Shown piece after piece: positions 43,094 to 55,346 of a stretch of 64,000 nt of DNA. The notes below the pieces were generated by a model. The model was not told the origin of the DNA. It saw nothing but the letters and a program-made list of their open reading frames with translations, and searched no databases. This stretch comes from Cryptomeria japonica (Eukaryota > Streptophyta > Pinopsida > Cupressales > Cupressaceae). The DNA lies in assembly GCF_030272615.1 (NCBI RefSeq), contig NC_081409.1, forward strand, positions 649,358,468-649,422,467. Reading direction: 5' to 3'. The translations under genes and the position numbers were made by a program. Position 1 is the first letter of the stretch. The number at the start of each line of letters is the position of its first letter.

Positions 43094-46000
43094 AGATATG
43101 TTATCACTGTTTCAAATATGTTGAAAATCTTGCCTTTTGTTGTTGGAGTCTGTCGAAATTCAGAATTTGACCTTTTCCTTGAGTTTGTGGTTCTAAGGGT
43201 TTAGGGTTTTTACTTTTAAATGAAAACATTTAGAAAATTAAACCTTTGTAGCGCATTATTGTAATTCGTTTTGAACTTGAACCCTTGAACCAAATCGGTT
43301 CAAGGTTCAAGATTCAAAATTTCCCTTTCTTTTGTTAGAGGTCTTTGCTCGTTACCTTTTCCACTTAAGTGGAAGGATCTGTGCGTCGTCAACGGGGCCC
43401 CTTTTAAGTCTAGGCCTGGGCGGGTTCTGATAAATTTTAATTTTTCCTAAGTCCTATGTCTTTTCCTATGTATATGTCGGGTATCCTAAAGATCGAGCAA
43501 GTTTCTTTAGATCTCGCGGCTGTCGCTATATCGCAACATAAAAGTGCTCGATGGTTATTAGCCGTGCAATGGTGACAAACCACCAACGGTGAACCATGGC
43601 CGACAGCTAATGCAAGCAATTTAGGCAAATAAAGATTCACAGGCGTTTGGGGAGGCATCGAAGTTTTATGAACAATGCAATGGCAGGTGCATAGTCCAAG
43701 CCCAGACCAGAACCATCCTCTTTGCATAGTCTGAGGAAGCAATTTCAGTCGCCAGGCGTGTAAACCATTTATCCCACATTGACCGCGGGGAGGAGCATTT
43801 TTGTATTCAAATGAAAAGTCACACACATCCTTAGTGTCAAAGCTTACGGGCTTTTGACAAGACGTCGCTGAGCGATCCGGGGGGCCCCCTGCGCATGCAT
43901 CTGCAGCAGAAGGGCAAAATAACCAGTGAGCAAGTCTGACAGAACAATGGTGATCGAAGAAGATCCAACGACTGTCGCTATGTCGCGACATAAAGATGCT
44001 CACCAGATATCATCACGACTTGGCGGGAAAGCACATGCCGAAAAGGGTCAACGGTTCAGGTTAAGGATCAAGCAGGTTTGAGCCGATCGAACAACTATCG
44101 CTATACCGCCATGTGAAAGTGCTTGACTGTTAATAGCCGCGACTTGACGATTGGTGGGGTGGCAAGCCAGATAAGCCGAGGTAGACTCTGAGCAAATCAT
44201 GAGGTGCTACATGGTGACATGCAGCTGATGAGGTGGAAAGTCCAATGGTGACACAAGGCAGAATAGGTGGCACGTCATCTAAATGAATGTCAAGCAGACC
44301 TTGGCCGCAATGAATCTCTAAATGGTTTCATCGAAGGCTCAGTTCCATTGACAAAGGCACATCAAAGAAATATCAACTGGTCCCGCAGATAAAATAAGGG
44401 CATCGATGAAACTGCGGGTTCGATGAGACATATGAACGGCTTGCCGAAGAGGAAGTTTGGCCGAAAGAATGATATCCGACAAAACTAGAGGTTGACACGT
44501 GGCAGACCCGGCAAACAAGTGGTGCCCAGGTAGATCTCAGAACGAATCACTAGATGACACGTGGTGACACCGTGGCATAAGAAAAAGCCGCTCAAAGAAG
44601 TTAATGGGTGGGCAGATCAAGGACGATCAATAGTGATCAAGAAAGATCTGATGGTTGTCGCTATGTCACAATGAAAAGATGATCGCCAAATATCCCCGCA
44701 ACTTGGCGACAAAGCACGTGTGAAAAAGGTGAAGCGGTTCAAGTTAAGGATTGAGCAGGTTGAGGGAAGATCTACTGTCGTCGCTATACCGCAAGATGAA
44801 GATGCCCAATGGTTATCCCCTGCGACATGGCGACTGACGAGGTGACAGTTGAGGTGGCCGTCCAGATGGGCTCGAAACGTATCATGATGTACCACGTGGC
44901 AGGGAGTAGAAGAAGAACCAAGTTAGGCCCAAGTCCGGTGGCAGTCCAAGTGGCAAACAGGTGGAGTCAAGAGGGACTCACAAGCGAACCAGGAGGTGAC
45001 ATGTGGCCGAGATCTGCGCGGGAAAGTTAGGTTAAAATATAGTTTCAGACTATAGTGAGAAAGGAGAAATTAATAACTGACATGCAAAGGGATTTATTCG
45101 CCTGGGGGTTAATTTTTTCCTAAATATGGATTTGCCATGTATTGTTAGAAAGCTCTCGATCCAAGGAATCTGATTCTATAGTCAAGTGTAACCCACGGCA
45201 AGTATTTTTTTTTTGGGGCAGTGACCTCGAGATCTCAGAAGTTTTTTCTCAGCCAGAAGGTGATGATTTTGTGCAGGCCAAGTGCAACAGCGGTTAATGC
45301 CAATAGTGAAGGTGAGCGATTACGCTGCACAACTAGTGGTAGCGGTTAACTTTTTAACATCTAGAGACCAAGTGGTGGGGATCGTTTCTAAGTGGATTAC
45401 TCAAGAAAGTTAAAGGGCATGCTAGTTTCCCACGATCGGATGGTTGTCGCTATACCACAATGGAAATACGTCTAAATTTTAAACACCGCGACATGGCGAC
45501 TAAAGGAAAGGTGCTAAAAAAGAAGGCTTCCCTTGTCCGTTGATGCCAAATTTTAAAATATTCAAAAGAATCAATGGCAAAGATGTGCAAATCTCATCAG
45601 ATATTGTTTCAAAGTGAAGGTTTGGTGAGGGGTATCCAGGGAGATCTGCAGAGAACATAATGGTGCGCGGCTATGTGTTTTCTTAGGGAGAGCTCATTAA
45701 TGCTCTAGGACGAGATGATCCACCGGCATTATGAAGCTGACAGTGGTTGTAACCGATTTTGGGTAATAGGAACTTACCCTTTCGGCCATTTTCCAAATGA
45801 ATGCCCAATAAATTAATGAAGCACGCATTCCAAAAAGAATGTTAGGTTTCTCCCTCAGCTGCAATGGCACAGAAATGTAACTTTTGGAGTAAATGACTGT
45901 TAGGGTAAGATTTTTTCTTCTAGGTAGTCCGAAGCTTGTTGCATCCTGATTTTCTATTTAAGGATACCAAGGCTACCTAGAAAAGGGGACACAAATTTTT

Positions 46001-46790
46001 GTAGCTAAACTCTAGCAAAATTAATACAAGCCTTTGTCTTAGCAATTTTTGAGTCAAAAAAAGAAGTACTTGTAACCTTCTAACAGAGGAATGAAGTATA
46101 CAGTCCAGAGAATTTAAACTCAAATTTGTATTGTTTCTATGTCACCATACTGGTGTTTGTTCCATTTAAGTAATCAAGGATTGCTTATTTGAATGATTTG
46201 CTAGGCATCTAATGAAGTTATTTTGAGTCTTTTTCTTAAGGAGGAAAATATAAATATACTTTGAACAAAGTCATTGATATCAGTATCTTTGGTGTGGATT
46301 GAATGATGAAGTCTGATGCAGATTAGGACTCTGTATATGTCAAGCATATTCAGAGTTGATAGACCAGGAACTTGTGATTTGTGTACTAGCTTCTTTTGTT
46401 AGGTTGCAGTCTATTGTAGATGACTCTATTGCCCAAGATAAGGCACTAGTTTACCTGTTGGTCTTTTCGGTGCGGTTTTGTAATCCTTTGCAAAAGTCAA
46501 ATCAACTTTCCATTTAGGTTTAGTTGTACCGGTTAGTAAGGAAAATTTACAAGAATTTACACTGGTTTTCTGCAAACCATTCAATATTTTTGTGAGAAAA
46601 TAGTCTTAAAAGGGTTCACCTGCCCAAGCTTTTATAAGCTTAAAGTGTTGGAGGTTTCCTAAGTCTGGAACCTCATATGGTTGTCTTTATTTCAAACTTT
46701 TATTGTTCTCTTCCATTGCAGCACAGAGGCAGTAGTTTTAACTTTTAAAGAGAAGAAACAGAAGTTTTCAAAATGGAGAACAACAAGATG
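43094..46790 (+). mobile_element. 3.7-kb LTR-like insertion with hairpin array
   Basis: Insert 43099-46785 (3,687 bp) starts TGTTATCACTG and ends GAGAACAACA, flanked by AGATA (43094-43098) and AGATG (46786-46790), a 5-bp duplication with one mismatch. Removing it with one copy of the duplication restores an in-frame join of the F reading frame (VLGTKPS to LDHTQ). No coding region was seen. A TATA-like TCTATTTAAGG lies at about 45953-45963 on the plus strand. The left half is relatively GC-rich and contains six related hairpins. It is probably a very long solo LTR; other element types cannot be excluded. Confidence 0.65.
43510..45500. repeat. six dispersed hairpin units (GTCGCTAT ... GCGACATGGCGAC)
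   Basis: Left arms at 43522, 43974, 44097, 44657, 44780 and 45446. Right arms end at 43576, 44026, 44150, 44710, 44833 and 45499. Each unit begins with GATC 8-12 bp before GTCGCTAT (ATCGCTAT in the third) and has a loop of roughly 25-30 nt. The arms are mutually complementary with a few mismatches. Spacing between units is irregular. Confidence 0.75.
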
Positions 46791-48857
46791 GTTTTGTTCC
46801 TAAAACTGGAATGACCATCTCTGCATTCATACTTAATGAAACAGGATTTATATGAATGGTGGAAAAAGAATCCACCTCTATGTTGAAAGGAGACATAGGC
46901 AAATCCAAAGGGAGTTGAGGAGGAACTTCATGAGGAGACTCTGAAGTTGTGGACATAGGAGCATCATCTTCTTACTACTCTTCTTCTGGATCTTCAAGAT
47001 GAATGACATGAATATGAAACTGTGGTTTTTCTTTCCCTTTCACTATTACCTCTTTAGGAGGAATCACCATTCCTCTACTGACTCTCAACTTGATCCTTGT
47101 AGTAGAAGAGGAAGCACCTTCCTTGTTATCAACTCTAACTTCAGACTTGCATCCGACAGGTCCTGTAGAATCTTCTTTTCCAATCTTGATATTGATGAGT
47201 CTAACACCATTTCTTTTGAGCCAAGCGTTGGTGTTAGCTAGGACAGGCTGAAATCTATCAAGAATGGAAGTGCATTCCTTCTGTAACCATTAAATCAATG
47301 GAAGTGTGGCTTCACCAACTCTTTTCTCAACATACTCGGAATCGAGTACCTTCCCATCATTAACCATTCCTTCAAGAATACTAGCAAGATCCAAATCAAT
47401 AATCTTCTCAAGTGTGAGCCTGCAATAGTCCATCCTACGGATCTCCTCTTCAATGCAAAGATCAATCCAGATGTCCTCTATGTGATGCACATGGATGAAG
47501 GATCTTTTAATCCTTTCCTTCATCCCATTGTAATCAAAATCTACTCTCGGTTTGAACCTTTTGAGTTTGATCTCCTGCATCTCAGTCTCCATTGCTCTAG
47601 CCTTCGTAAATGTCATGAGACAATATCGACCAATCTGCAATGGGTTGTTAGAAGATATTCCCATCCCAACCTTCTGTCGAACTAACTGATGTGCATGAAC
47701 TACCATGAGTTGTCTTCCCAATTCCATAAGAGTGGTTTTGTCAGTTGGATATCTTGGAAGCATGTATGGTTGCCCACTGTAGCATCCAACTCTCAGATAA
47801 GTAAATGTTGGGAATTGAAGGAAAAAACACCCATACTCATTTACTTTCTCCCATGCAAAATCTGACACTCTTTTGTTCTTCAATGTTCTATCAAATAAGC
47901 ACATGTATTGGCCATAGAAAGCATCTCGGACTCTCCTGTAATGGAATCCGCTAGGTCTTAGAGGTAACTGATCATAGTAATCCCACACAGGCACAAACGA
48001 GCGATCACCCTTAGTAGAAAGACCGGGAAAGTGTTTGAGTGATGTTGCTATATACACCAAATATGCTTGTTCATGTAGAACGTCAAAGTAGTGGGAACTC
48101 AGGCAAGTTGTTCACAAAAAGTGTCGCTAATGATTTCACCCCAGAAGATGTGCTGAGACTATCTGATGATTACAATAAATTGATACATCCATGGTGCAAA
48201 GGCATTTGAATGCTCTGAACCCATGATTCTACTCAAAAGAGTAATTGTATCACCAATTTCCTCTTTGAAATCACAACGAAACAACTTAGCCCACCGGGTA
48301 AGACATGTCCTAGGTTCTTGAATTCACTTGTTGATATGACACTTCCATTCCTTCTCCCTCTTCATTTCGTATTTTGTTGCACTTTCCTTTCAAATCTCTA
48401 CATAAATAGGAGCTACGGGTATTTTGAAAATCTTTTCAATACTTTCAACATCAAGACAAATGACTTCCTCACTCTCATCATCTCTAATAGTTCTAGTTTC
48501 TTGATCAAAGTGGGCAGCACAAGCAAGAACGAATTCTGGCTCTAGGGCAGCTACTGGAAAGGAGGACGCAAGATGAAGATGACTATCTAGCAAAGGCGGC
48601 ATGCTATGGTCCACGGGATTTTTAACCCTTTTGAGAAAGTCTGACATATCCACATGCTCAATCTCTATATCTTTAATCTTATCCAATGGAGAAGAGACTT
48701 GGGAAGGAGAGATCTCATTCTGACACATGGTGTATTTATACTTCATCTTCTTTTGGGAAGATGATGCTGGCAAATCAGTCATTGAACACAAACTTGGAAC
48801 ACTGCGATGAAAATCCACAAGTGTTAATGCAACATCACGATCCGTTGAAAGAGCCAT
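46791..48857 (-). pseudogene. element F large ORF, N-terminal part
   Basis: I place the start at ATG 48857 (MALSTDRDVALTLVDF). The frame carries TGA and TAG stops near 48390, 48330, 48150 and 48115 and one frameshift near 48090, then stays open (47290-48060) and continues past a TAA at 47290. The module VESIEKIFKIPVAPIYVEI ... DFKEEIGDTITLLSRIM ... FAPWMYQFI (about 48150-48450) is clearly homologous to the ORF at 55347-55787. Downstream, SFVPVWDYYDQLPL, FYGQYMCLFDRTLK, RVSDFAWEKVNEYGCFF and QLMVVHAHQLVRQK form a well-conserved-looking second domain. No pol motif is present. I do not recognise the family; it resembles ORFs of plant pol-less LTR elements only in context. Confidence 0.65.
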
Positions 48858-51800
48858 ATGATCTTCTTGGAAGGGGAAAAACTCAACTCTAACCCTAAGG
48901 CTTTTAAAAATGGAAGGATGGATAGACAATAGCCTTTGAAGACTAAGCTTTTGACTAATTTTGGATCTTGGGAAACATATTACAAGTATGCAAATGGGAA
49001 AAGATGTTCTTGCAGTCGGGTTTTTAAATCCCGATTGCAAGTAAACTTATAATGGGTAAAGAGAATGAATGTATGACAAGTGATAAAAATGGGATTTTGA
49101 CATAAGGTAAATGAAGCTTATGACAAAGACAACAAGTGTAGATGTTATGAATGGATTTTGGAGAACTTTTTTCATTTTGACCACACGAAAAATGGGAAAA
49201 ACTTTCACTTGTAATCATGTTTTTAAAACCCGAAATTGAGTGGATAGGCTTCATAACAACTTTCAACTTTGAAATTTTGGCAAAAGAAGATTAAGTCTTT
49301 TCAGCCAAACAAAAAAATTAACATTTCCATCTTACTTGCAATCAGATTTTTAAAACCTGAATGCAAGTAGATGGAAATAATACAAATGGGAAAAACAATG
49401 CAATCTCAAAATTGCATTTAAGATTTGGGTAAAATGGGAAAAACTCTCTCAAACGCAAATTGAAACAAGAGCAAAACATATACCTATCATGATCAATCAA
49501 GGAATTTAAAACAACAAAAATGAAAACAAAACAAAAATAAAAATAAAGCATACCTTGCTTGATAAGAATGCCCTTCAAAGATATGAAATAACTTTGAAAG
49601 AAACAATCAGCTCCTGAAATAGAAGGCAAAATCAATACGTTGGAACCTTTGTGTGAACAAAGCAAACTCGAATTGAAACTTTGATGCAGAGTGCACAACC
49701 AGAAGTGTGCCAATGGGCTCACCGTCTCTAGAACTCACAAGGTGACTTTCCCAACTTAGTCAACCTTACCCACACTTCACAAAAGGTATGAAGGCTCACC
49801 TTCACTCAATCCTTAGACCTACTCAAAGGCCAAACCCAAATCCTATGGGTTACTCAACTTAGACACAAAAGTTGCTTTAGAGACTCAATCCCCTAGTGAG
49901 ACTCAAATAGGAAAAATAACTCAAATCTGCTCTCTAATGCAAAACAGCAGTAGGGTCACCTTTAAGGACCCTAAACAACCAAGAATCAACTACTGGTTTG
50001 ATTCCCCAAGCCCCACAATACCAACTTCACCATTTGGACCTACTAGGCTACTAGGTCTCACAAATAGAAATCGGGTAACACAAGACAAATTAAACAAAGT
50101 ATTTGGTACTGTTTTTGTTGATTTAGAACCTCCAACAGATGTTTGGACAAACCCCAAGAGATCAGATCCTCACCCCACTCCTGCACTATCAAACCCTTAC
50201 TTGGTTCATAGGCATAAGTGGCCAATTTAGGCTCGGAACACAAGCAAACACTTGATGATGGGTACACAAGGTTAGGACAGAGTCTTGAGAGGTATATTCA
50301 ATCTGATTTCATGCTTTTCAATAGCTTTCACCAACCCCTTGGTCCTTCCACCGATCTGCACTCTTCATTCATCCACTTGCCGGCTAAATACATGAGGATA
50401 TTTAGCCTAAGGCTTGCACAAACACCAAGAAAACTCAATCACCAGATCCTGAGCATTTGGGATATTATAGTACATCCTTAGACCTTCCAAATTCCAAAGG
50501 GGCATGAATTATTACCTCTGGAATTGCAAGATATTGTCCATATAGCAGCAAATTCCTCAAAACCCTATGGGTTTGGGGCTGATTTTAGAAAAAATGCAAT
50601 ATCTTCCACAAAACAACTCCAAATTCAGTCAAACCAGATTCATATGAAAGGTATTTCACGTGCCTATGCAACCATGGACCTGTATCAGACTTTTCCAATC
50701 CGTACAAATTCGTACAAACACGTTTTTGCTCAGAAAACTGGTTTTTTTCCAGAATTTTTATCACTTTTTACATCAATTCGACTTCCAACCTTTTGGGAAT
50801 TGTTTTGAAGGCCTAAATAGGCTTCCCCAAACTGTTACAACCGAACCAAGGTGGTTAGAAACCATGAGAACCATTTTTCAACTAATTGTCAAAGTTGCAA
50901 AGCAACTTTTACAATTTTTGCATTTTTTGCATTTTTGCCTTCTAGGACTCCAATCAACTTATAAATGGTTCTAACATGTCCATAATGATCACAAAACATA
51001 AAAATCTATCTCCTAATGTCAAAAAGTCAACAATACTAGAAAATGCCATACTAGACCTAATAGGATCCTAGTGGACTAAGGGTAACTCTAGGCTTATAGC
51101 ATGACCTAAGAGTCCCTTGACCACACAAAAGGATCAACAATTCCATGGATGGTCATCACACATCCTTATTACAATGCCAAACAAGAAAAAAAAAAAATTC
51201 CATAAAAGACATGTGAAGGTGCCCTGCACCAAACTTCATGCACAAAAAATGACATAAAAGGAGAAACAAAAACACCTTGGAATGATTTTGTAAACCCACG
51301 CTTGGAAAGAAGAAGCCAAAACACCTTGCAATGGAGATGAAATTGCCCCAACACGTGCTGCAAAAACGGTCATGAAGGGGAAATAAATGTGGCTCCAAAA
51401 CAGTAAAAACCCCTCCCAAATAGGAAAAAATATGGTCCATAAACCAGCAAAAAAGGAACAAGAACGGCATGCATCCTTCATTCAACACATTTCTCCATGA
51501 CAATCGGATTCAAAGCCATGAAAAACAAATTCTTGGGAGCAAGAATGCAGGTCGGGTTCTTGGTTTGCAAATGCAACTCAACAATGCCCTTCAAGAGATG
51601 TAATTGGGTTTTCAAATCCCCTTTACAAGTTTTAATAACTTCACTTTTTCAACTCCTAAGGAAAATTCGGGTATGTGAGAGGAAAGAGCAAAAAGAAATG
51701 CCATTACAACTTGTAATACGAAAATAAAATCCCTATTGCAAGTTGAAAATAAAAAAACTTAAAAGACAATAAAACTTGTAATAGGGATATAAAATCTCTA

Positions 51801-52160
51801 TTACAACTTAAAATCACTTAAGTAGGAACTTTTATAAGAAATTAAAAGTTCTTTCTAAACTTATAATTTTAAATTCACTTGTAATTTGTCCAAAAAGTTC
51901 CTACAATGACTTAAAAGACATAAAAAGCAAAGGGGAAAATAAAAAGTAAGTCACAAGTTACAAGTTTACAATAAAGCGCACTTGTAATGTTTTAAAATTT
52001 TCCTACAACACAAAAATAGAAGAAAACTCCTAACCTCCAATAAAGGGAAAATTACCCACCTGCAGTTAGGAAAGAAAAACCCGAAATTGAAGAAAGGACT
52101 TAAAAAATAACTCGAAACATGATGAAATTTGAAATGAGGATGGACCGAAGATCAGTCCAG
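48858..52160 (-). other. 5' noncoding region of element F with palindromes
   Basis: No ORF with family signature over about 3.3 kb. It contains at least six 32-37 bp palindromes of one type (ACTTGxAAT ... ATTxCAAGT) at 49009-49041, 49207-49240, 49334-49368, 51599-51630, 51709-51743 and 51774-51808. By position it should hold the F 5' leader and LTR, but no PBS (TGGTATCAGA) was found, so the LTR cannot be delimited. Confidence 0.4.
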
Positions 52161-52179
52161 TTTAACGAGAAGCTAAAAT

Positions 52180-52930
52180 TTTGCCTCGAGAAGTATGCCT
52201 TATAGTAAATTTTCTTTTGTTCAATAAAAATTTTAAAGCAGTTGTCTGTTTTTGCGAATACAAAAATACGGACAACACGTTGCAATATGCTTCTTATATT
52301 CTTGACTTGTATCTTATTTGTCTCCCAACAGTGTGCTTTGATCACAATGCTCTCCTCCTGAAATGGGAATCTCCCACTAGGAAAGGATTGTTTCCTCTTA
52401 GATATGAAATCGTGTATTCCTCCCACCCAAACTTGAAAGGAACCATCTATGATTGCTGTAATTCTCCTATATAGGGCACCTAGGTATATTTTTCCTACAT
52501 CAAAATCTTACGTTGGTAAAAAACAAGGTCAGAGGATGGAATACATACTCCCTTGGGATTATCTTCTTTAAATGATTATGAAGCTGATGGAGATAAAAGA
52601 GATCCCAGATTAGATGGTTGTTGGGTCTAATGATATGGAAACTTGCTCGAAGGGGAACTATCTTAGGGAGGAATAACGAAAGTTGATGAAACAAGACGAA
52701 ACATATTGCAAATAGAAATCCAAAGTCCAGTGTCTCACAAAAGGAGACATGAATATTCATTTCTTCCATCAATCTATAAAAAGGCATAGGAGAAACACAA
52801 TAAGGAACTTGTTGCGTAAGGAGGAGACATTATTGAAGATGATGAAGCTATTCGTAATTGATGCAGATAAGATTGGGAGGACTTGTCAAACTACCCAATC
52901 TTGTAACCTTAACATGTCATTTAATCTATT
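52180..52930 (+). pseudogene. L1-type LINE remnant: post-endonuclease region
   Basis: FDHNALLLKWESPTRKGLFPLRYE (about 52335-52410) matches the end of the LINE endonuclease domain (SDHxPLLLxW), followed by the SHPNLKGTIYDCCN stretch. GDMNIHFFHQSIKRHRRNTIRNLLRKEETLL (52740-52840) matches the GDxNTxFFHxxxKxRRxxNxIxxL block between endonuclease and RT. RT is absent. It is in the same orientation as the LINE at 39480-40690 and may be its other half. Confidence 0.7.
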
Positions 52931-54119
52931 ATATGAAAATAAAATATAAAACATATATTTATTACAGCTTTCATCTATACATTTATGCAATAGAATACCT
53001 CATGAACAATTATATACATGGAGGATATCAACAACAAAAAAAATTAGTATTTCTAGGCACTTCATGCCTTCAAATCTTAAAACCTTCATGTCTTCACATG
53101 CTCACATCTTCACTCCTTTTTAAAAATCTTATTTTAACATCGTTCTACAACTCTCATGGATGCCTTGAACATCACCAACATACCTGAAAATTCATTCCTC
53201 TCTTTTCTCTATTCCTGTCATCTTCACAAGCTGATTTCCTACAATTTTCTTGGCCAATCCTTTAAAGCTACCTACAAATCCTTTCTTCAAACTCGCTGCT
53301 ATTGATTGCTACCTCTTAACACCAATAAACGCTATATTTTATAGAATTTGGAACCTTTTTGAGGCAACAAAAAGAGGCACCCAAATGTACTCTTTTGTTT
53401 CTCATAACTTGACCCTTGATATTCTCTCAAAAAGAATGCAATAAAAACACAGTTTTGCTTCCAAAATGTGTTGTCAATGTTGTTTCACCATATCCAATGC
53501 CTTGCTGTTGTATATATCTTTTGAATTTAATTAATAAAATGATAATCCAAGTCATTCTCATTTAGAAATTGAATATTTTTTAATTGTTTTCTCAAAATCA
53601 CTAGTTTTTCCCTCAATTTAGGCACCAAAATTGAACTAATATGACAAGAATGGAATGCAAAAGATGATTTGTCTTATGCAAACTTATCTAGGCATCAAAA
53701 TTGAGTAAATTAAATAATTTTCAATTTATAATATGCCAAGGAATCCCTTCAACCCTTGAATCTCTGAAATTATAAGATATAATACTTTTAAAATCACATT
53801 AATTGCCCTGTTTGCCTCTAATTCTTTAAATGGAAGACGAGTCATAAAATAAATATTATATCCTTCAACACTCCAAAATATGCTCTTAAATCTCCAACCT
53901 ACACTAAAAATATAAAAAATTAACATGAAAAGAAATTTACTTTTTTAGCAATGCAAGATTGCTTCTGAGCCCAAATGATCTTACATAAGCCACGCCAGGT
54001 AAGAAGTTTGTTAGCATAAATTACAAATGGAGTTCAGTAGATGGACTACCATTTCAATTTAAAGACAACTTTGCAGCATACTCAAATGCTATGAATATGT
54101 ATCAAAGGATTAGTTTTCT
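52931..54119. other. noncoding, AT-rich
   Basis: No supported feature. Short ORFs only, without motif or repeat structure. Confidence 0.4.
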
Positions 54120-55340
54120 TCTTTATTTTCTTCTACCATCTATTTGAAACATTTGCCATGGTTCTCCACTCATGTTTCCTTTCATAGGATTTAACCCACC
54201 ACAATCCGGCCTCCTCCACCAAAATTCTTCAACAACATATACACTATTTTCCATACCTATATATAAATCTATACTGAAAATATCATTAAAATGAAATATT
54301 TCCATCAGCTTCCCTATATTTATCTCTTCACCAATTTCTACCACCTCATCTGCATACATCTCATAATAATCTTTATGATTACCAAAATCAGAAAAATAAA
54401 ATATTACCTCCATGATTTATTTCTCCAATACTGCTACAATGCTTTCCTCTTTCTCACCGTATAGTGTTACATCACTTTTGTCTACATATTCTTTCTATCA
54501 CCGTCTTTTTATTCTTTCTTTTCTTATACTTGCACAATATCAAGAAAATCAAATTTTACCTCCTCCTCCTCTATTGCAGAAAATTCATCCTCCATCTATA
54601 TACCTTCAAATAATCTTTCAATCTCCTTTATCTCCTCTTTCAACGGACGAATTTCCTCATCTTCACTAATTTTGTCAAATATAGGACTCTCAAAGTCTAT
54701 TTTATGGGCTCCATCTTCTACTTCTTCCTTGTTTCCTAGAAACAAAAAAATATTATATAAAATGAACTCTTCAACATTAACACACTCCTTTACTTCCTCT
54801 TCTATCTTTCCTTTTTAAGATATCTTAGGTACAATCTCTATAACATCCTCTTTATCCTCTTTTGGAGTTAGTTGGTCCACAACTAATAATACCTCTATTA
54901 TTTTTCTCATTTTTGTTGCTCCATATTATTCAATTTTTCAAACTTGTCCAATCTCAAATGAATATGCACCATCGTTTCAAAGATTTTATTTTTATGATAC
55001 TACTTCATAGAAATCCATATAACTATCTTCTTCAAAATAATATTCATTGTATTCTTCAAACAGATCTTGCTCATTGTTGCATCCTTTTATAATTTATTTT
55101 AGAGATTCACACATCTCTTTCTTGCAACAATCTATCCAATCTCTAGGGTGTTAACCCTCTATAGTTGACAACTTGACAGACTCTTCTTGCAACAAAATCT
55201 CCACATTCACAACCACATTGGTTTCCTATAATTTTGATGTCCACCTCTTTGCACCTGCAACAAGCCTTTACATCCGTTGACACATCGTTCACCACTTCCA
55301 ACCCTAACACCATATCCATGGACTTCATCATTTCCAAATT
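54120..55340 (-). pseudogene. acidic, Cys-cluster protein fragment, unrecognised
   Basis: On the minus strand, pieces in different frames read as one acidic, Glu-rich protein: ACCRCKEVDIKIIGNQCGCECGDF (about 55190-55270), then EEFILYNIFLFLGNKEEVEDG and IRPLKEEIKEIERLFEG (54600-54760), then MYADEVVEIGEEINIGKLMEI and VEEFWWRRPDCGGLNP (54123-54413). Several frameshifts and stops. It lies downstream of the 55347-55787 ORF on the same strand, so it may be the continuation of that element. The Cys cluster (CCxC ... CxCxC) could bind metal. Family not recognised. Confidence 0.3.
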
Positions 55341-55346
55341 TTTCAG

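Noticed and set aside
43437-45030. ORFs of 70-188 codons in the hairpin-array region
   Set aside because: No motif, no consistent frame across the repeat units, and codons follow the hairpin sequence. The region is better explained as noncoding LTR-like DNA.
49937-50974. Plus-strand ORFs of 87-104 codons in the F leader
   Set aside because: No motif, different frames overlap each other, and the region is noncoding on the element strand.
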